The notes below the pieces were generated by a model that was not told where the DNA came from, made no database searches, and was given only the letters and a program-made list of their open reading frames with translations. The position numbers and the translations under genes were made by a program. Below are positions 35,796 to 48,300 of a stretch of DNA of 64,000 nucleotides, piece by piece (position 1 is the first letter of the stretch; the number at the start of each line of letters is the position of its first letter). Source of the DNA: Cyclospora cayetanensis (Eukaryota > Apicomplexa > Conoidasida > Eucoccidiorida > Eimeriidae). The DNA lies in assembly GCF_002999335.1 (NCBI RefSeq), contig NW_020312145.1:1-64000 (forward strand), given 5' to 3'.

Positions 35796-37309
35796 TCATA
35801 ATTTCCCACTACCACTGGGGGTGCTCGTGCGACCTCCAGGGGGCCCTTGATCGCCCCTACCAGCTCCCATTGCCGATTTTTGCGAGTCTGACTGCCGCAA
35901 TTTTGGGCGCGACGAGAGGATGTCTTTGATGTACTCAGTGTTGTCATCGCATGCGGCCTTGATATACCATATCAAGTCAACGCGGTCCTACCAAGCGAGC
36001 GCACACAAGTCCTCATGCGTGGTTTGAACCCAACTCGAACCTCAATAAGACATACCGAAAGAAGGTGTATATACACGCACTACGTCAGGAAAAAGGAGGA
36101 GGGAAGAAGGCAAGTACACCCATACTAAGACGGAGCGAGGAACTGAGAAATATCCATGAAAACACTCTCTCGGTAAAAGCCCGCCAACGCAAGACAGCGC
36201 TGTGCGGTAGGACGATTCCTACGCCCATAAAGTTACAACCACAAGCGTCCTGCACGAACTGCCGCCTCCCTGTTTCTTTTCATGGCATCATGTTGCATAG
36301 GGCGGTCCTATATATACAACATACTCCAAGCCCTACCTGCCAGTTGTCGAGGCCCCTAAAGTTCATACTCATGGGATGCTGCGTGAACTGCCGAGGGTTC
36401 TTCAGGTAGCGCATCAGCGTGATATCTACAGCAGACGCAACCAGACAAATCCCATACACCTTGAAATACTTGGCATCTAACCCGTAACCCACTATTCCCC
36501 CCACCCCCCCCCCCGCTATGCAACGCCTCTGCACCAAGGAACCACAGCAACACCCAGGCAGCACACTCCAAAGACCGATGAGCCGTGCAGATTCCCTCCT
36601 TCATGCCGCCATCATCGAATCCCACCTGTCCAAACAATTCCAGAGTCTTTGATAGCCTGAGAAGAGTCAATAAGGGACGTCCGCGGGCCAGATCCAGCTG
36701 TACGGCCATACACCCCATAGAGGGTAGGCCCTAGCTGTACAGACACACAGATGCACACACATATTTTCCTGAAATTGGAAAGCCCCCGTAGGTAGAAAGT
36801 TCCGACGTGCTGGGCGGGGCGCCAAGGAGAAGGAAGCCGCCTAAAGGGGAAACAGCCACGCAAGAAAGTCGTGCAAACAGGAGCAGCAACAAGTCAAGAG
36901 TGCCACATACGCAGACACACACACACAGAGAGAGAGAGAGAGACATGCATTCATATGAAGGGAAGCGTGAGTATCTTCTTACCAGAGTACAGCCGGTTTT
37001 CACGGGCTCATCTTTTTCAATGACATGGCACTGTGCGCAATGCTTTTTGAATAACAAGCGACCACGAACCGCGTCACCTGCCCCGCAAAAACCGCACAAT
37101 TCAAACTGTTCCCCGCCGGCTCTTGCAGCAACGCGAGTAGCCGGAAGATCTTCCATCAAACTTCGCTTCATCCCGGAGCCTCTCATCCCAAGTGTACGAA
37201 CACCCACTCACCGCCCGCCCCCCTCTCCCCCCCTTCACGGAAACGCACCGGGAGGAAGAACGAAGTCGTCTGGAACGTCATCGTCGTTGAACTTCTTCCA
37301 GCGAGACAT
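35796..37309 (-). CDS. Cytochrome c
   Basis: Five exons: 37309-37249, 37077-36983, 36734-36626, 36425-36337, 35987-35796; 181 residues with all phases consistent. Exon 1 gives MSRWKKFNDDDVPDDF. Exon 2 carries the haem-binding CAQCH in GRLLFKKHCAQCHVIEKDEP. Later exons give GPTLYGVYGRTAGSG, SGIVWTDITLMRYLKNP, the axial-ligand region with MSMNF, and RVDLIWYIKAA. It is the soluble electron carrier between complexes III and IV in the mitochondrial intermembrane space. Two oddities: the join after VKTG adds CTLL before GPTL, so the donor there may be mis-chosen, and the reading frame continues about 50 residues past the usual end as a Ser/Gly/Pro-rich tail. A splice or sequencing difference near 35,940 could shorten it. 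Confidence 0.93.
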
Positions 37310-39002
37310 TGTTGTTGGGGAAAAGCGCTGTCAAACGCTGCTGTATGCCCCAAGTGCTACCGCCAGCTCTGGTTGCTGGTGTCAAAGCTCCCACAAATGG
37401 CGAGAGCACTGGGAGTGCGCCTGGAGGGCAGTGGATTAGGAAGAAGCCCACAAAGCTCGTGAAAAATCGGCGGTCGAGATACACGCTTCCCGGGGTACCA
37501 GTGCGATCCAGCACGGGTGGTTCAATTCAGTAAACATACGTAGGCAGGATTCAGGAGAAATTACTTTTTTACAAAACAAGACTTTAAAGTCTCCCAGAAA
37601 AGCTGCAGAGTCGAATCCCCTGCAGTAATTTTGGTAGACTCGTTTCCGCACTGGTTGCGTCAGGGCTGGCAACGGATGCCGCTTGGAGTTGGCTCTCTCT
37701 CTTCAACTGTGTTACTGGCAGAAAATCCTGTACCACTACAATTCATACGGCTCCCACAAATGATTTCGTGAACGAATGTGCTCGGTGCTTGAAGCAAAGG
37801 CTTTGGCGCAAGCTCGGTTTGTTGTTTCCCTGCAGTTGGCGTCGTGGGCCCCCCTTACGAAACGCGGCAAATCACTTCACTCTGACAGAAACTTCATTAA
37901 AATGTCTTTGATTCCGAGTCACGAGCCCGGATGCGCTCTAGTATGACACAAGAGACAGGATGGAAAGCTCAGGACTCGTGTCAACTCAACGAATTTCCAT
38001 GTGCAGCAACGCACAAGGCTTTGGACAGAAGGCTTTGCGTCTTGCAAGTGTTTGCTTAATGCTTCTTTCCCTCAGCAACCCCCCCGACGAGCACGCATGC
38101 CACTGAAGTATCTGGGCTTAAGAGCTTGCCCGACAACACATCCTAGAGCCAAAGTTGTACTTGCATGCGCACATTGCAACGTTACGAGCTTATCACGGCA
38201 GAATTATCCATTAGGGCTTGCTTTTTTCATGAGCACCTCGCAGCACTGTGCATCCTGGGCCGGGTCCAGAGAGACTTCGGCTGAATATCATGGGTGACGG
38301 CAGACAAACTAACAAACCAGCATACATACATACATACACACGCACATAGGCACGCTCAGACGCACCGTAGCTAGCCACCGTTGTACCTAGTGCCAGTCGG
38401 CTAGCTCTAGCACGCGTCTACCCTAAAATGCAGCCCCCGAGCAGTAGCGTCAAGATGGCCCTTCATGGCTTTGAGGGCTGAGGAGGACGAGAAAGTTTTA
38501 GTAAGTAAATGCTGGGTTTCAGCACTAAGCCGAAGGGTTACCATTCAACCAGCGGCTTCGGGGAGAGCGCTTACCCTTCAGCGTCAACGATAGCTGACGT
38601 TGGATAGCTGTTGGCTGTCCACTCTTGCAAAATAATTCTACCGCGCCGATATCCTGTGCGACGCTTCAAGGGACCCCTGTCCTCCCACGGCCCTGAGAAT
38701 GTCCTTCGGCATGCGCCTTAATGCACAGTCGGAAGCTTCGCTCTTGATCCTCGTTGATGACGGCGGCACTCCTGCTGCATCGAAAGCCTCTTGACGCGTG
38801 AGCCAACGATTTTCTTCGGGCTGCGTGGCCTGCTTCTTCTCGATTTTTGTTTTGCACGCCTCTTCAGACGCCCACAAGAACGATCACAAGCTACCGCTTC
38901 TCTCCTCTTACCCTAGAAAAAAGAGCTTTGTGCCCCACTAATTTTCTTAGCGGCCCTAGTAGGCATCCGGGAGACCGATCCTTGTAGAACAGACAAATCG
39001 TC
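37310..39002. other. Gene-poor stretch
   Basis: Upstream of cytochrome c on its strand, so its promoter should be at the 37,310 end. Short frames only. A minus-strand frame from about 38,850 to its stop at 38638 (ends SLEASHRISAR) has ordinary amino-acid composition and a possible acceptor, but no partner exon was found. Confidence 0.35.
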
Positions 39003-39391
39003 ATGCAAAAATTCGCGTCGGAGCTGACATCCGGCCCACGCGTAGCAGCAGCTGCCTTCTCTTCTGCGGATAAGCGAGCAGAAGTGAGGGCCCCTCACCT
39101 GCAGCATGTGAGGCCGAAAACAGTTTTTCCGACTCTAGAGAGATTCAGATTCCCAGAGCGCGCAACAAGTGCAGGCATGCCGACGTCGCTGAAGGAGTGG
39201 AAGCCGCGGTGAGTGACGCAGGGAGGAGGGCCTGCTGCTGTTTGCAGAAGTGCAGGAATAGTTCGGATTAAACAGACTTCACGGGAAGTGCACTGCGAAT
39301 CTTCAAGTGTCCTTTCCGGGGTTCGTGTTGACGCCTTTTCAGCCCCTATTGTAAATTCTCAGTCGAGGACCGACGGCAAAGTGTAGGGTAG
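39003..39391 (+). CDS. Small candidate protein, unknown
   Basis: Two exons: 39003-39208, ending at a strong donor (CCGCG|GTGAGT), and 39343-39391 after a strong acceptor (acgccttttcag); phase 2 on both sides. They give 84 residues with an N-terminus lacking acidic residues for the first several positions, a middle containing FPTLERFRFPERATSAG and an end LKEWKPRPYCKFSVEDRR. Composition is ordinary, without triplet runs. No family recognised; small mitochondrial complex or ribosome subunits of coccidia often look like this, which is only an analogy. An overlapping minus-strand frame is weaker. Confidence 0.4.
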
Positions 39392-42300
39392 AAAAACATT
39401 TGATGCTCCACATGATGGAAGTAGCCAGCGAAACAGCAATTGCAGCCCGCTACACGGGCAACAACGGAGATGCAGATGGTCGTTTGGAACACCCCTGTGT
39501 GCGGCGGGCATCCGCCTCAAAGCAAAGGTCTATGCGGGCTTGCTGAACTTCTCCAGCGCTAAACGGCAGCCATGGATGGACTTTTGTCCACATTGGAGAG
39601 ATATATGCAAGCATATTTTGTGTGCGACAGCGAACCGGCAGCTCCCACATAGACACACTCCCAGAGCAACTTAAGGCTTACGCTCTTAGCTCCATTGTAC
39701 GACCTCTCAAAGCCGAGTTCCGAAGTCTACTGCTCTTGCGCCTACCCTCAGTCCTAACTCGGAGTGCCTTGGTTTTGCACTCTTATCCCTATTAAACAGT
39801 GGATTGTTTCTTAAAAGTAGAATTCATGGCTTCGATGAATTTAGTCCTCAAAAAGAAGAGTAGGTACGCTCATTATATTTTTAACGGGGTAACGGGCGTC
39901 AGTATGCGAAACTAAGCCATGTGCGACTCATGCGCTACTACAGAGGATAACTCTGCTCTTTGTCTCGCCGGCGCTAATGGTGCTATCAGTGGTGCGCTTC
40001 AGTTCGCCATGAATATTGCTGCTGGTACTGCAAGCAAGTGATCTGTAGACAATCATACAGCAGCCGAGAAAACGGTCGCTGGCTGGGATCTTCAGCTCAG
40101 AAGGATTTGGTGCAGAGCAGTAAGACCAAATGCAGCCACTGCTGCTAGAATACCGCCTCTTGTTTGGTTTATGGTCCTGCTGCTGCTGGACTGGCTGATG
40201 GATCATCTGGTGGGCTAGCTGATAGCTTGGCAGCAATCATGGCTGATGTTATGCCAGTACTTAGGCGGCCCATTGTCACTACATCTTGCGTAGGACATCG
40301 AAATCACCAGCGCAAGCGTATTGTTGAGGGGGATTATTCACAAGGATTTGTGCTGACTCCTCCAGGCGCCTCGGCGCGTGTGCTCTAGAAAGGGCAACAG
40401 CAGCCATTGCCACTGCCGGCGATCCAGGGGGCCTCCCTGGGTGGCAGTGGTGTGCGGTACTGCCTCTACTGCATTTATAGCTGCAAAAATCCACCTTGTT
40501 AGCAGCCACAGGGCTGGGTAATGGAGTTACGGCTTCTTCGGCAGCAGTGGCAGCCATAAGTGTCTGAGTGGCTGCAGCTTCGCTTGGCATGGGAGTCTGT
40601 TTTTGTTAATGGACTGCCGTCATCTCTGAAGATAATTAAGCTGACGTTCAGAGCTACGTAAGCATATTCTTATATACTTTAGTCGCTCTAGACGCCTCTA
40701 CCATCCCTCCAGCCAGGCCGTCAGATCCTTGGGACCCCTAAAGCCCGCCGTCTCCCGCGCCTCAAGATGCTCTGTCGGAGACCCCTAATTTTGGACGACC
40801 TCCTCGAACCGCCGCTGGCATCGTGCAAGATTTCGCGTTTCGACAGAAGCTGGCCCTGATGAGCGGAGCCTCCTGGATACCAACGATAAGGCATCTGTCG
40901 GGGATCTGGCGAGCTCCTCGTCAGAAGACGTCGAAGGTGCAATAGCAGAAGGTGAGGGTAACCTACAACGGTCCTCCCTTGATGTGTGCTTCGTTCTTTG
41001 AGGATCAAGCTATGGTGCCTTATGGTGCCCCCTTGGGCGAACCCTGCGTATTGCTCTAGGGTGCCTCGCCAGGGGTGAGGTGGAGAAAGCACTGTAGTGC
41101 CGTGCAACTCTCACCAGTCTTCGTAGCTGTGCGGATCCATGTTGCGTCAGTGCTTCTCTGTGTCGCTGGTGCTGCTGGTGCTGCTGCCTTAGCATTGACT
41201 AGATGCTGCGTGGAAAATGTCTGCCGCGTCAGTTGCTTGGCCGAAACCAGTACCAAAAGATTTGAATTAGCGATCCCATGTATGGTGCGAAGTGGTTTTC
41301 GATTTAACGCAAGCAAAAGTATCGAATCTACCTTGTATCAGGGATCTGTCATCTAAAGGCTGGAGCTGTCCGGCGCACCCATAGAGCTCTGCAGTCCAAA
41401 AACCAGTGTAGGCCCTCGAAGCGCGCAGCTGTCCGTGACATTGAAATGAATGCTAATCGAGTGTTCAAGTGCAGAGTAACTCATAGAAACCTAAACTAAT
41501 TTCACTAGGAACATGTTCAGACACAAAAAAAGTGCAGGCAAGGATGCACTTGTACACACAATATGAATGTTTACCCAGTTGCCTCACCAGAACGTTTCAG
41601 AGCGGTCGGGTGTATCGCCAGAATCACTGCTGCTAAAACCTAGCAATATCGAGTTTCCTGCATGCAGCCCTGATTCCTTGATTTTTGTACTGCTGTGGCT
41701 CTCTCCAGCGTGTGTGAAGGAAATCCTGTCCACTAGGGCTACGGACCCTGTGGCAGTGCAGTGAACTTATTGCCCCACAATCCCAAATCCTTAGCTCTAA
41801 AGGGTACTTTAACGCCCTCAATACAAAATGTTGGATGATAGCACAAGTATCTCAAGATGCCATAGCATAACCAAAGAGAGCGGAGAGCAAAAGCAGTGGG
41901 GGCCCTTTAGCTGACTGTGCAATATCGATACCCTGCAGCGCGAAGGCTAAAATGAAACTCTGTGCTATACAGCTGGCTTATTCTGTCACCTGCCTTCGCA
42001 TGCTTGCAGAACACCCGAACGAAGCTTACATACGCTTTTAAGCAAGCTGGAGAAGTGGGGTTCAACTTGTGGCTCACAACAGGAGCATTAGAGTCGGCAA
42101 GAGCAACTCAAAGCACCAGATTAAGTACTAGCGTGAGAATTGGATATGCATTGGGGCTGTGCTCGAGAAAATTGGAGCCTGTCTTTCCTGGTTCCTCCAG
42201 CAGGTACCGAGCCGGACCACCAGCGACATGCAAATAACCGCAGCATAAAACCGCTTGGTCCAAAACAGCTTCATTCCCTTGATGCTTGGAATATTCTTAA

Positions 42301-43519
42301 TGCGTTTCTCCGTAGTGTGAATCCCAGCTCTGCTGTAGCTCTGCTGTTGCCACTTTTTGTGTCAGTCTCTGTAGTCCTCAGCCACCCATCTCTGTGGCCT
42401 ACTTCCCCACGATTCTCCCTGTGTGCGCTATTCCGTACTATCACATCCGTTGTGCGTTTCGCTACTTTGAAAGATACGACCTTCTACTCAGCACCATGCC
42501 GGCGCTGAAGAGCTAGCGGGCCACGTGATTTTAAGGCAAGAATTGTCCGCAGGGAGTGCCAGCGACACGCCAGTTCACCCGAACGCTCTACACTTTTCTC
42601 TTGCCTGTGATCGGCCTTGAGGTTGCCTACCCTTTTATGTGCGCAGCAGCACATACGATTTAACAGAACTTTCTGTAAGCACTGCGGAGTTTCCCAGAGG
42701 CCCCCCAGTAGGCGCTTGGGAGTATGGGGTCCAGGTGGACCCGGCCTGCCCTGTGGAACTTAGCCATAGGAAAGGCCTTCAACAGCGTTGCATAAAAGCT
42801 GGGGAAGCTACTGCTCTCAGCTATTCTCCGCTTCAATGCTGGGGATGGGAAAAAAGGCTGGAGGAAATGGGGGCGTGCAACTTTTCGTGCAACTCTCTCT
42901 CTCTATCTCCCACGTCTCCACTTCACTTCTCTCCCCATAGGTCTCTGTCCTGCTGTCTCTCATCCCCTCTCTACCACTGTACTGTGCTTTTGTGAGACCC
43001 TAAGTGCGCCTTCGCCGTTGTTCGTGTGTATGTCTGTGGCTCTCTTCACTTGTACTCCTCTTCGTCAATGCCAAATGCCTTTTCTGCGCTATGCCCCCAT
43101 GGGCACGGGTTCCCCATCAGATTTTATAAGTTCCCCAATCCCTCGTTCTAACTAGCTGTGTTGCCCGTATCTCTGTGGCCTTCATGCTAAAACAAAGTGA
43201 GGTGTGGGGCACCCTGACCAGCGGCCGCGTAGATCAGACTCTTCGTTACCTGCAGGGGTGCTTGTTCATGCTTTTAGTACACCTGGATAGATTATGCAGC
43301 TACCTGAATCTTCATGACCCCGCTTAAAACGTTGACAACGCCGGCGAATGGATGCCTATTGAACGAGGCAGCAGTAGCTGATCCACCACCTAAACTGATG
43401 TGCGGCAGCAGCAGCAGTGCCCTCTCTAGTGATTATGCAGATTCACTTTGGCCTTAAGAGCTACCTGGCACCGCTGATGCCTTGATTGCGACGCAGTAAG
43501 AGTGCTGCTTGCTCGTGCC
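39392..43519. other. Gene-poor stretch
   Basis: Only short frames, none joined by splicing to a recognisable product. Examples are plus 40164-40388, minus 40279-40590 and plus 42639-42995, the last running into CT-rich sequence. Codon content looks non-coding. An exon of a poorly conserved gene could be missed. Confidence 0.4.
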
Positions 43520-45319
43520 TCACGCAAAAAGGTGGTCATACTCTGATCCCTTGACAGAGAAACGGCTATTCCAGGGGGGTCGGCTGTCGGCCTGTTGCCG
43601 CAGTTGCTGTTGCTGCATACGCTCCAGCTGCCGATTGTTCAGAGTGCAAGCCTCCAGGTCAGCGGTGATCTGTTCGATCTGCCGCTTAAGGGCTGCGTCC
43701 TGCTGCGGATTTTCTGATGCTCCTCCTGATGCCGCTTCCCGAAGAGACGGCTGCATGAGGTGCTGCATTTGAAGTTCTGCGTTGTGATGCACAACGACGC
43801 TTGAATTTTGTGGTTCGGCTGCTGCTTGCTGCGACCTGGCAACCGCACCAGCGGCAGCCGCATTAGAGAAGGCGGCTTGCAGGTGCGCGATGTATTGCGT
43901 GCTTGCTGCTGCGTGGTGCTCCGCATCAAAGGCTGCTTGCTGCTGGCGGCTGAGGGCCCCTGCATCATTTTCTCCAGCCGTTTCTGTAGCCGAGGCGCTC
44001 TCAGGAGGCAGCGCAAAGAGGTCGGGATTGGGTAGAAGCGTAAATTCAAAGAGGTTCAGCAGGTGGGGGCCACTGCTGCAGGCGAGGACTCGTCGGCCAC
44101 CCACAATGCTGGGGGGAACTACCAGAAGCTGCCCGCTACCTCGGTTACCATCCAACCTGTATACTAGCCTCAGCCTAAAGCGCAGGTTTGGTACAAGTTT
44201 CCTTCTCTGCTCTCCCGGTTGCTCCGCTGCCACGCTTGCTTTGGTGGTGCTGGTGGGGGAGTCACCGGGAGACCTGTAGAACGAGATCTCATAAACAAAG
44301 ACGGAGCTCGTAGAGGCCCCAACACAGAGGAGTCTCCTGTAGCGTCGGCAGCACTCCCTTTGTTTGCTGAGGAGTGCCTCTTCGGTTTCTCTCTCTATTT
44401 CTCCCTCTTCGTCCTCGGCGACAGCTCCCAAGTCGGTTGCCTCTCCTTCGCCCCCCAACCAGGTCAGCACGAGGCCCCCATGACGCGGCCAAGGGGCCCC
44501 AGAGAGTTCTTCTGGAGGCCCCCCGAGGTCTCCCATGGGTGCTAGCTCTACGACTGTTGCATGCACATCGCAACCCGGGTACTCGTAAGCATTAGGAATG
44601 AGACATACGAGAGTCAACAGCCTGGAACGCGGTGACAGACATGCCAAAAAAAGTACATTAGTTCCCGCATACGTCGAAAGGTCCTCGCGGGAAGCTTCCT
44701 CTACACGGGTCAGGTACGTGCCCCTCAGCTCCACGGATGCCAGAGAATCAAGCGACAACAGCCCCTCATTCCGCAGCACCTGCGATTGCTGTCGTGGCAG
44801 CTGCTGTGGCGGCTGTTGCTGCTGCTGGTCTGCTGGAAAGAGGAGTCCTTCGGGCAGTGGCGCGGTTGTTGCACTGAGGCCGGAGAAGCAGCCGGGAAGG
44901 TGTCTAGTGAGGAGTAGGGAGGCGGAGAACTCGTGCGTGTACTCAGGCTCGCTCAAGATAATGTTGAGGACCATCAATCCATGCGTTGGCGACGTAATTG
45001 CCACGTAGAAGATGTCTGCACTTTCCGGCGCTCTGGGATGCAGCAAGACATCCGCCAGCAAAACACATGCCGAGACTTCAGTGCCGATTGCACTGGGGGA
45101 TGTGTGGGCAGATTCAGCATGAGAGACCTGGGCCTCCGCCACTTCGCAGCTCCGACGCGAACACCAATGCTGGTCGAATCTGCAGCTGTTGCCGTAGCAG
45201 CTGCTGTTCGGGTTTTCATGAGACGGCGCAACAGGGCAGCTGAAGCCATCATGCGGCCTCGCTGGCCACTGCAGTCGTGTGTACTGTAGACACTCCGAGT
45301 AAAGCGTGCTGGCAACCAT
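43520..45319 (-). CDS. 599-residue protein with beta-propeller-like N-terminal part, unknown
   Basis: Single exon starting at the ATG at 45319 (a GTG lies one codon before). Residues about 80-430 consist of short hydrophobic strands separated by acidic or Gln-rich inserts, such as VLFLACLSPRSRLLTLVCL, GGLVLTWLGGEG, RRLLCVGASTSSVFVYEISF and GGRRVLACSSGPHLLNLFEF, the texture of a WD-like propeller. Residues about 450-570 are Ala/Gln-rich with a probable coiled coil (AALKRQIEQITADLEACTL). The C-terminus is SVKGSEYDHLFA. No family assigned; WD-type scaffold is an inference from texture only. Upstream exons beyond the ATG are possible because the N-terminal 70 residues look less ordered. Confidence 0.6.
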   Translation of the reverse strand: MVASTLYSECLQYTRLQWPARPHDGFSCPVAPSHENPNSSCYGNSCRFDQHWCSRRSCEVAEAQVSHAESAHTSPSAIGTEVSACVLLADVLLHPRAPESADIFYVAITSPTHGLMVLNIILSEPEYTHEFSASLLLTRHLPGCFSGLSATTAPLPEGLLFPADQQQQQPPQQLPRQQSQVLRNEGLLSLDSLASVELRGTYLTRVEEASREDLSTYAGTNVLFLACLSPRSRLLTLVCLIPNAYEYPGCDVHATVVELAPMGDLGGPPEELSGAPWPRHGGLVLTWLGGEGEATDLGAVAEDEEGEIERETEEALLSKQRECCRRYRRLLCVGASTSSVFVYEISFYRSPGDSPTSTTKASVAAEQPGEQRRKLVPNLRFRLRLVYRLDGNRGSGQLLVVPPSIVGGRRVLACSSGPHLLNLFEFTLLPNPDLFALPPESASATETAGENDAGALSRQQQAAFDAEHHAAASTQYIAHLQAAFSNAAAAGAVARSQQAAAEPQNSSVVVHHNAELQMQHLMQPSLREAASGGASENPQQDAALKRQIEQITADLEACTLNNRQLERMQQQQLRQQADSRPPWNSRFSVKGSEYDHLFA

Positions 45320-48300
45320 CACGAGACCGACGCGCCCTTAGCCATTACGAGGAGACAAAAAGGGGGAAACTACACTGGGTTAGAAGTGGGCTGGGGAACG
45401 TGAGCAGCAAAGGAAGCAGAGATGCAGTAGAGCGAGGAAGAGAAGCAAATGGGACGTATCCTCTCTAGAGGATGCGATGTAATGGCTACTGCTCTTTTTT
45501 AGAAAGAGACCGGCAAAACACGCTGCCGACGCAGCATTGCTGCTTAATATCACCTCACAACCTCGGTTCTAGCTCTTACCTACTGCCACTACAGAGCGGC
45601 CCGAATGACTGAGAAACAGAGACACCACTTCCTCTTTGAAGGGAACTGCGGCGGCAGCAAAAGCACCGGAGCAGCAGCAGATTTTTTTTTTTTACACCAC
45701 TTAGGCACAACTCAGAGAAAGCAGCCCGTCACCCTTGGTTCGTCCCCGAGAGAGAAAGGCCGTGAAGCTTGCAAAACCTTGCGCAAAGCACAGGTGCGTC
45801 AAAGTGTACTGAAGGCTTCTCAGGAAGCGGTCAAAGGGCCCCACGAGCAAGGCGCAGAACGTCTCTTGAACATGCACGCCCTCTTAAGTGCCGCATTTGT
45901 GTGAACGGACTGGATTCAATTTCCACAAGGTCTTCAAAGCCTCGAAGGACCCAGCGACGGATCGTACCATCCTGCGTCAATCAGAAAAGCGCTCAACAGT
46001 AGGCCTCAAGAGCAGCACCAGCAGCCTTCAAAAGACAAGATGTGTGCAAGGGCCCTCACGAGGGTATCAGGGGCGTTCACATAAAAGAGAAGCTTATGTA
46101 CTCTAGGAGACTGCTAAAATGGCAGCAGCAGAAGCAGCAGCACAAGGAGTAACGGCATCTGCAGCATCAGAAAAAGCAGCAGCAGCAGCAAGGCAGTCAC
46201 CTCGCAAGCTCCATAAAGCGTGGAGTCTCCAAAGGAATTCGTGGGTCCAAAGCACACAAGCCTCACTCGGCCTGAGCGCAAATAGTGTACAGGGGAGGCC
46301 TAGCAGCAGGTGCCGCTGTGACTGCCGCAGCTGCTAGCGTTGCCGCTCTTCAGTGCCTCTGAACATGCGACTTCTGCGGCATGCGTCGCAATGGTATTGC
46401 AGCCGTAGGATTAGCGCGCGTGCATGCCTGGTTTGCTGCGAGGAGGACTGCCCCTACCGCTTTCCTTCCTCTTTTGCACGGACTCACCAACGTGCTCCGG
46501 CGCTGCGGCAACTGCCGTGTTGGCAGCGCACAGGTCGAAGAAGATAAGTCCCCCGCCGTCCAAGGAGACAGCCAAAGCCGGGGTGTCCAGGGAGAAGGCA
46601 GCCGAGTGCAGAGGCGTGGGCAGCTCTTCGGGGAGACAGCCGAAGCAGATCGAGACGCATGAATAGACAGAGAGACCCCAGGAAAAAGGAAGCAACATTA
46701 AAGCGGAAAGGAGGCAGCGAGGAACAACGACAAGGCATGCAAGGGCCACGTGTCTGCCACGCTCCTACGCACCAAATGAGTCGTAGTGATTCGCCTGGTA
46801 GATGCAACGCGGCAGTCTGCGTCTGCTTCCAGTTTCTCTTGTCTTCGGGCACAACACGCTCGAGGGCACAACCCTCTGCCGAGACTGGCTTCCATCGTCT
46901 TTCATTGTTGAATGATTCTAATTCTTGTCCTGCTGTGAGGGCTCCTTGTACGCCCTTCGGAGGTTAGCAGACATCGAGATCGCCTTTCCAGGGAGAGGCT
47001 TCCCCCATAGGGGTACCCCGAAAAACCTAAGAGAGGCCTATTGGGGCGCATGTGGGCCCTTAAGGGCCACCAAGGCCCCCTATGAAAGCAGCGTTTCTGC
47101 TTGCTGGGTGGAGACTCGCGAGAGTGACCTTCGAGAAAGGATAAGGGTTCCGTGGTCGCGCGCGGGGAGAAGGACGGCCTCAGTGTGATACTCCTATGTT
47201 CCTTTTTTACCTTGTCGATTTAAATTCTTTTTTTTGAGAACCAAGGGGGGCATCAGTCTCGTGGCAGAATACGCTGATCTGCCAGAGCAGGCGCAGCGGC
47301 CCCAGGACCGCCCTGACCCACTGCACCGCCATTGCAGGGCCCCCTAGTGGAACTGCTCAGTCTGCGACTATGAGGAGATCCTTTGACTGTACTAAATCAA
47401 CCTTAAACTTCCAGTGAAATCTACAAAATGAAGCAAGAGAAATGCTCCGATTTGCAACAAACAGAGCGTGGACCGGGAAGGGGCCCTTAGGTGACCCTGC
47501 GGGATGCGCCGGGTGGGCTGCCCTCTGCTAGTGTTGTTTATTTGCACTGTTCGAGTATGCACTTGGAGCCTCAACATAGTAAGACAGGCAACCTGTAAGC
47601 CGTTCCTTTGGGGTAAGAGGCAAACGGGATCGAGTTTTACTGGAAAGGGTTGACAGCGACAGCGAAGTCACATACTGGGCCTCTTGTTAGCAGAAAGTAT
47701 CAGGCGTAAATGGGTTTTTGTGCCCCTTTGACCGAAAGTTGTTCATTTATGGGGCTGCTTTGGAGTCAGGTATCAAGGAAAACAAAAGCCACGGAAGCTT
47801 TAATTGACACAGCAAGACCTATAGCTGCTGCGAGAGGTCACTAAAAGGATTACGCGCATGGACTCGGTCCCCTACAATGCCTGTTCTTTCTGCAATGTAT
47901 GGGTGTGCCCTCTAAAGCTATTTGGAGTCTTTTCCTCCGCTTCTCCCTTTTACCTTCTGTGTCCAGTCCCCTGTTCTGGGATTGCGCATTAGCCCCACAC
48001 TGTACCACCAACGTCCATCGAAGGCACAGGGACGACAGCCTCCCCAACTCCGCTGGCCTCATACCTCATTATGACTGCAGCCGTAGCAATAAGCGCTTTC
48101 GATGAAGAATAGATGTATGCGGCCTAGCAAGGCCACACACGAGCATACGAGGCGGAAACGGTCCCCCAAAGAGCAGTGGAACTTTCATACGGCAAGCGCC
48201 AAGAAGTTTTCATGACACCCTAAGAATGGCCATACTAGAGAATTTATCGATCACAATATTTTGCATGGAGCACCCTATATGCAACGAGTGGAGAGTCATA

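Noticed and set aside
37601..37630. tRNA T-arm-like sequence (gtcgaatcccc)
   Set aside because: No matching acceptor, D or anticodon stems nearby.
38320..38345. Telomere-like or subtelomeric repeat
   Set aside because: It is a short catacata tract; no TTTAGGG-type units were seen anywhere in the window.
38638..38860. Minus-strand terminal exon ending SLEASHRISAR
   Set aside because: Plausible composition, but upstream exons could not be found and the 39-kb plus-strand candidate competes for the same space.
46119..46970. Ala-rich gene at 46.1-47.0 kb
   Set aside because: All frames are interrupted and no splice sites connect them; at best a degenerate copy.
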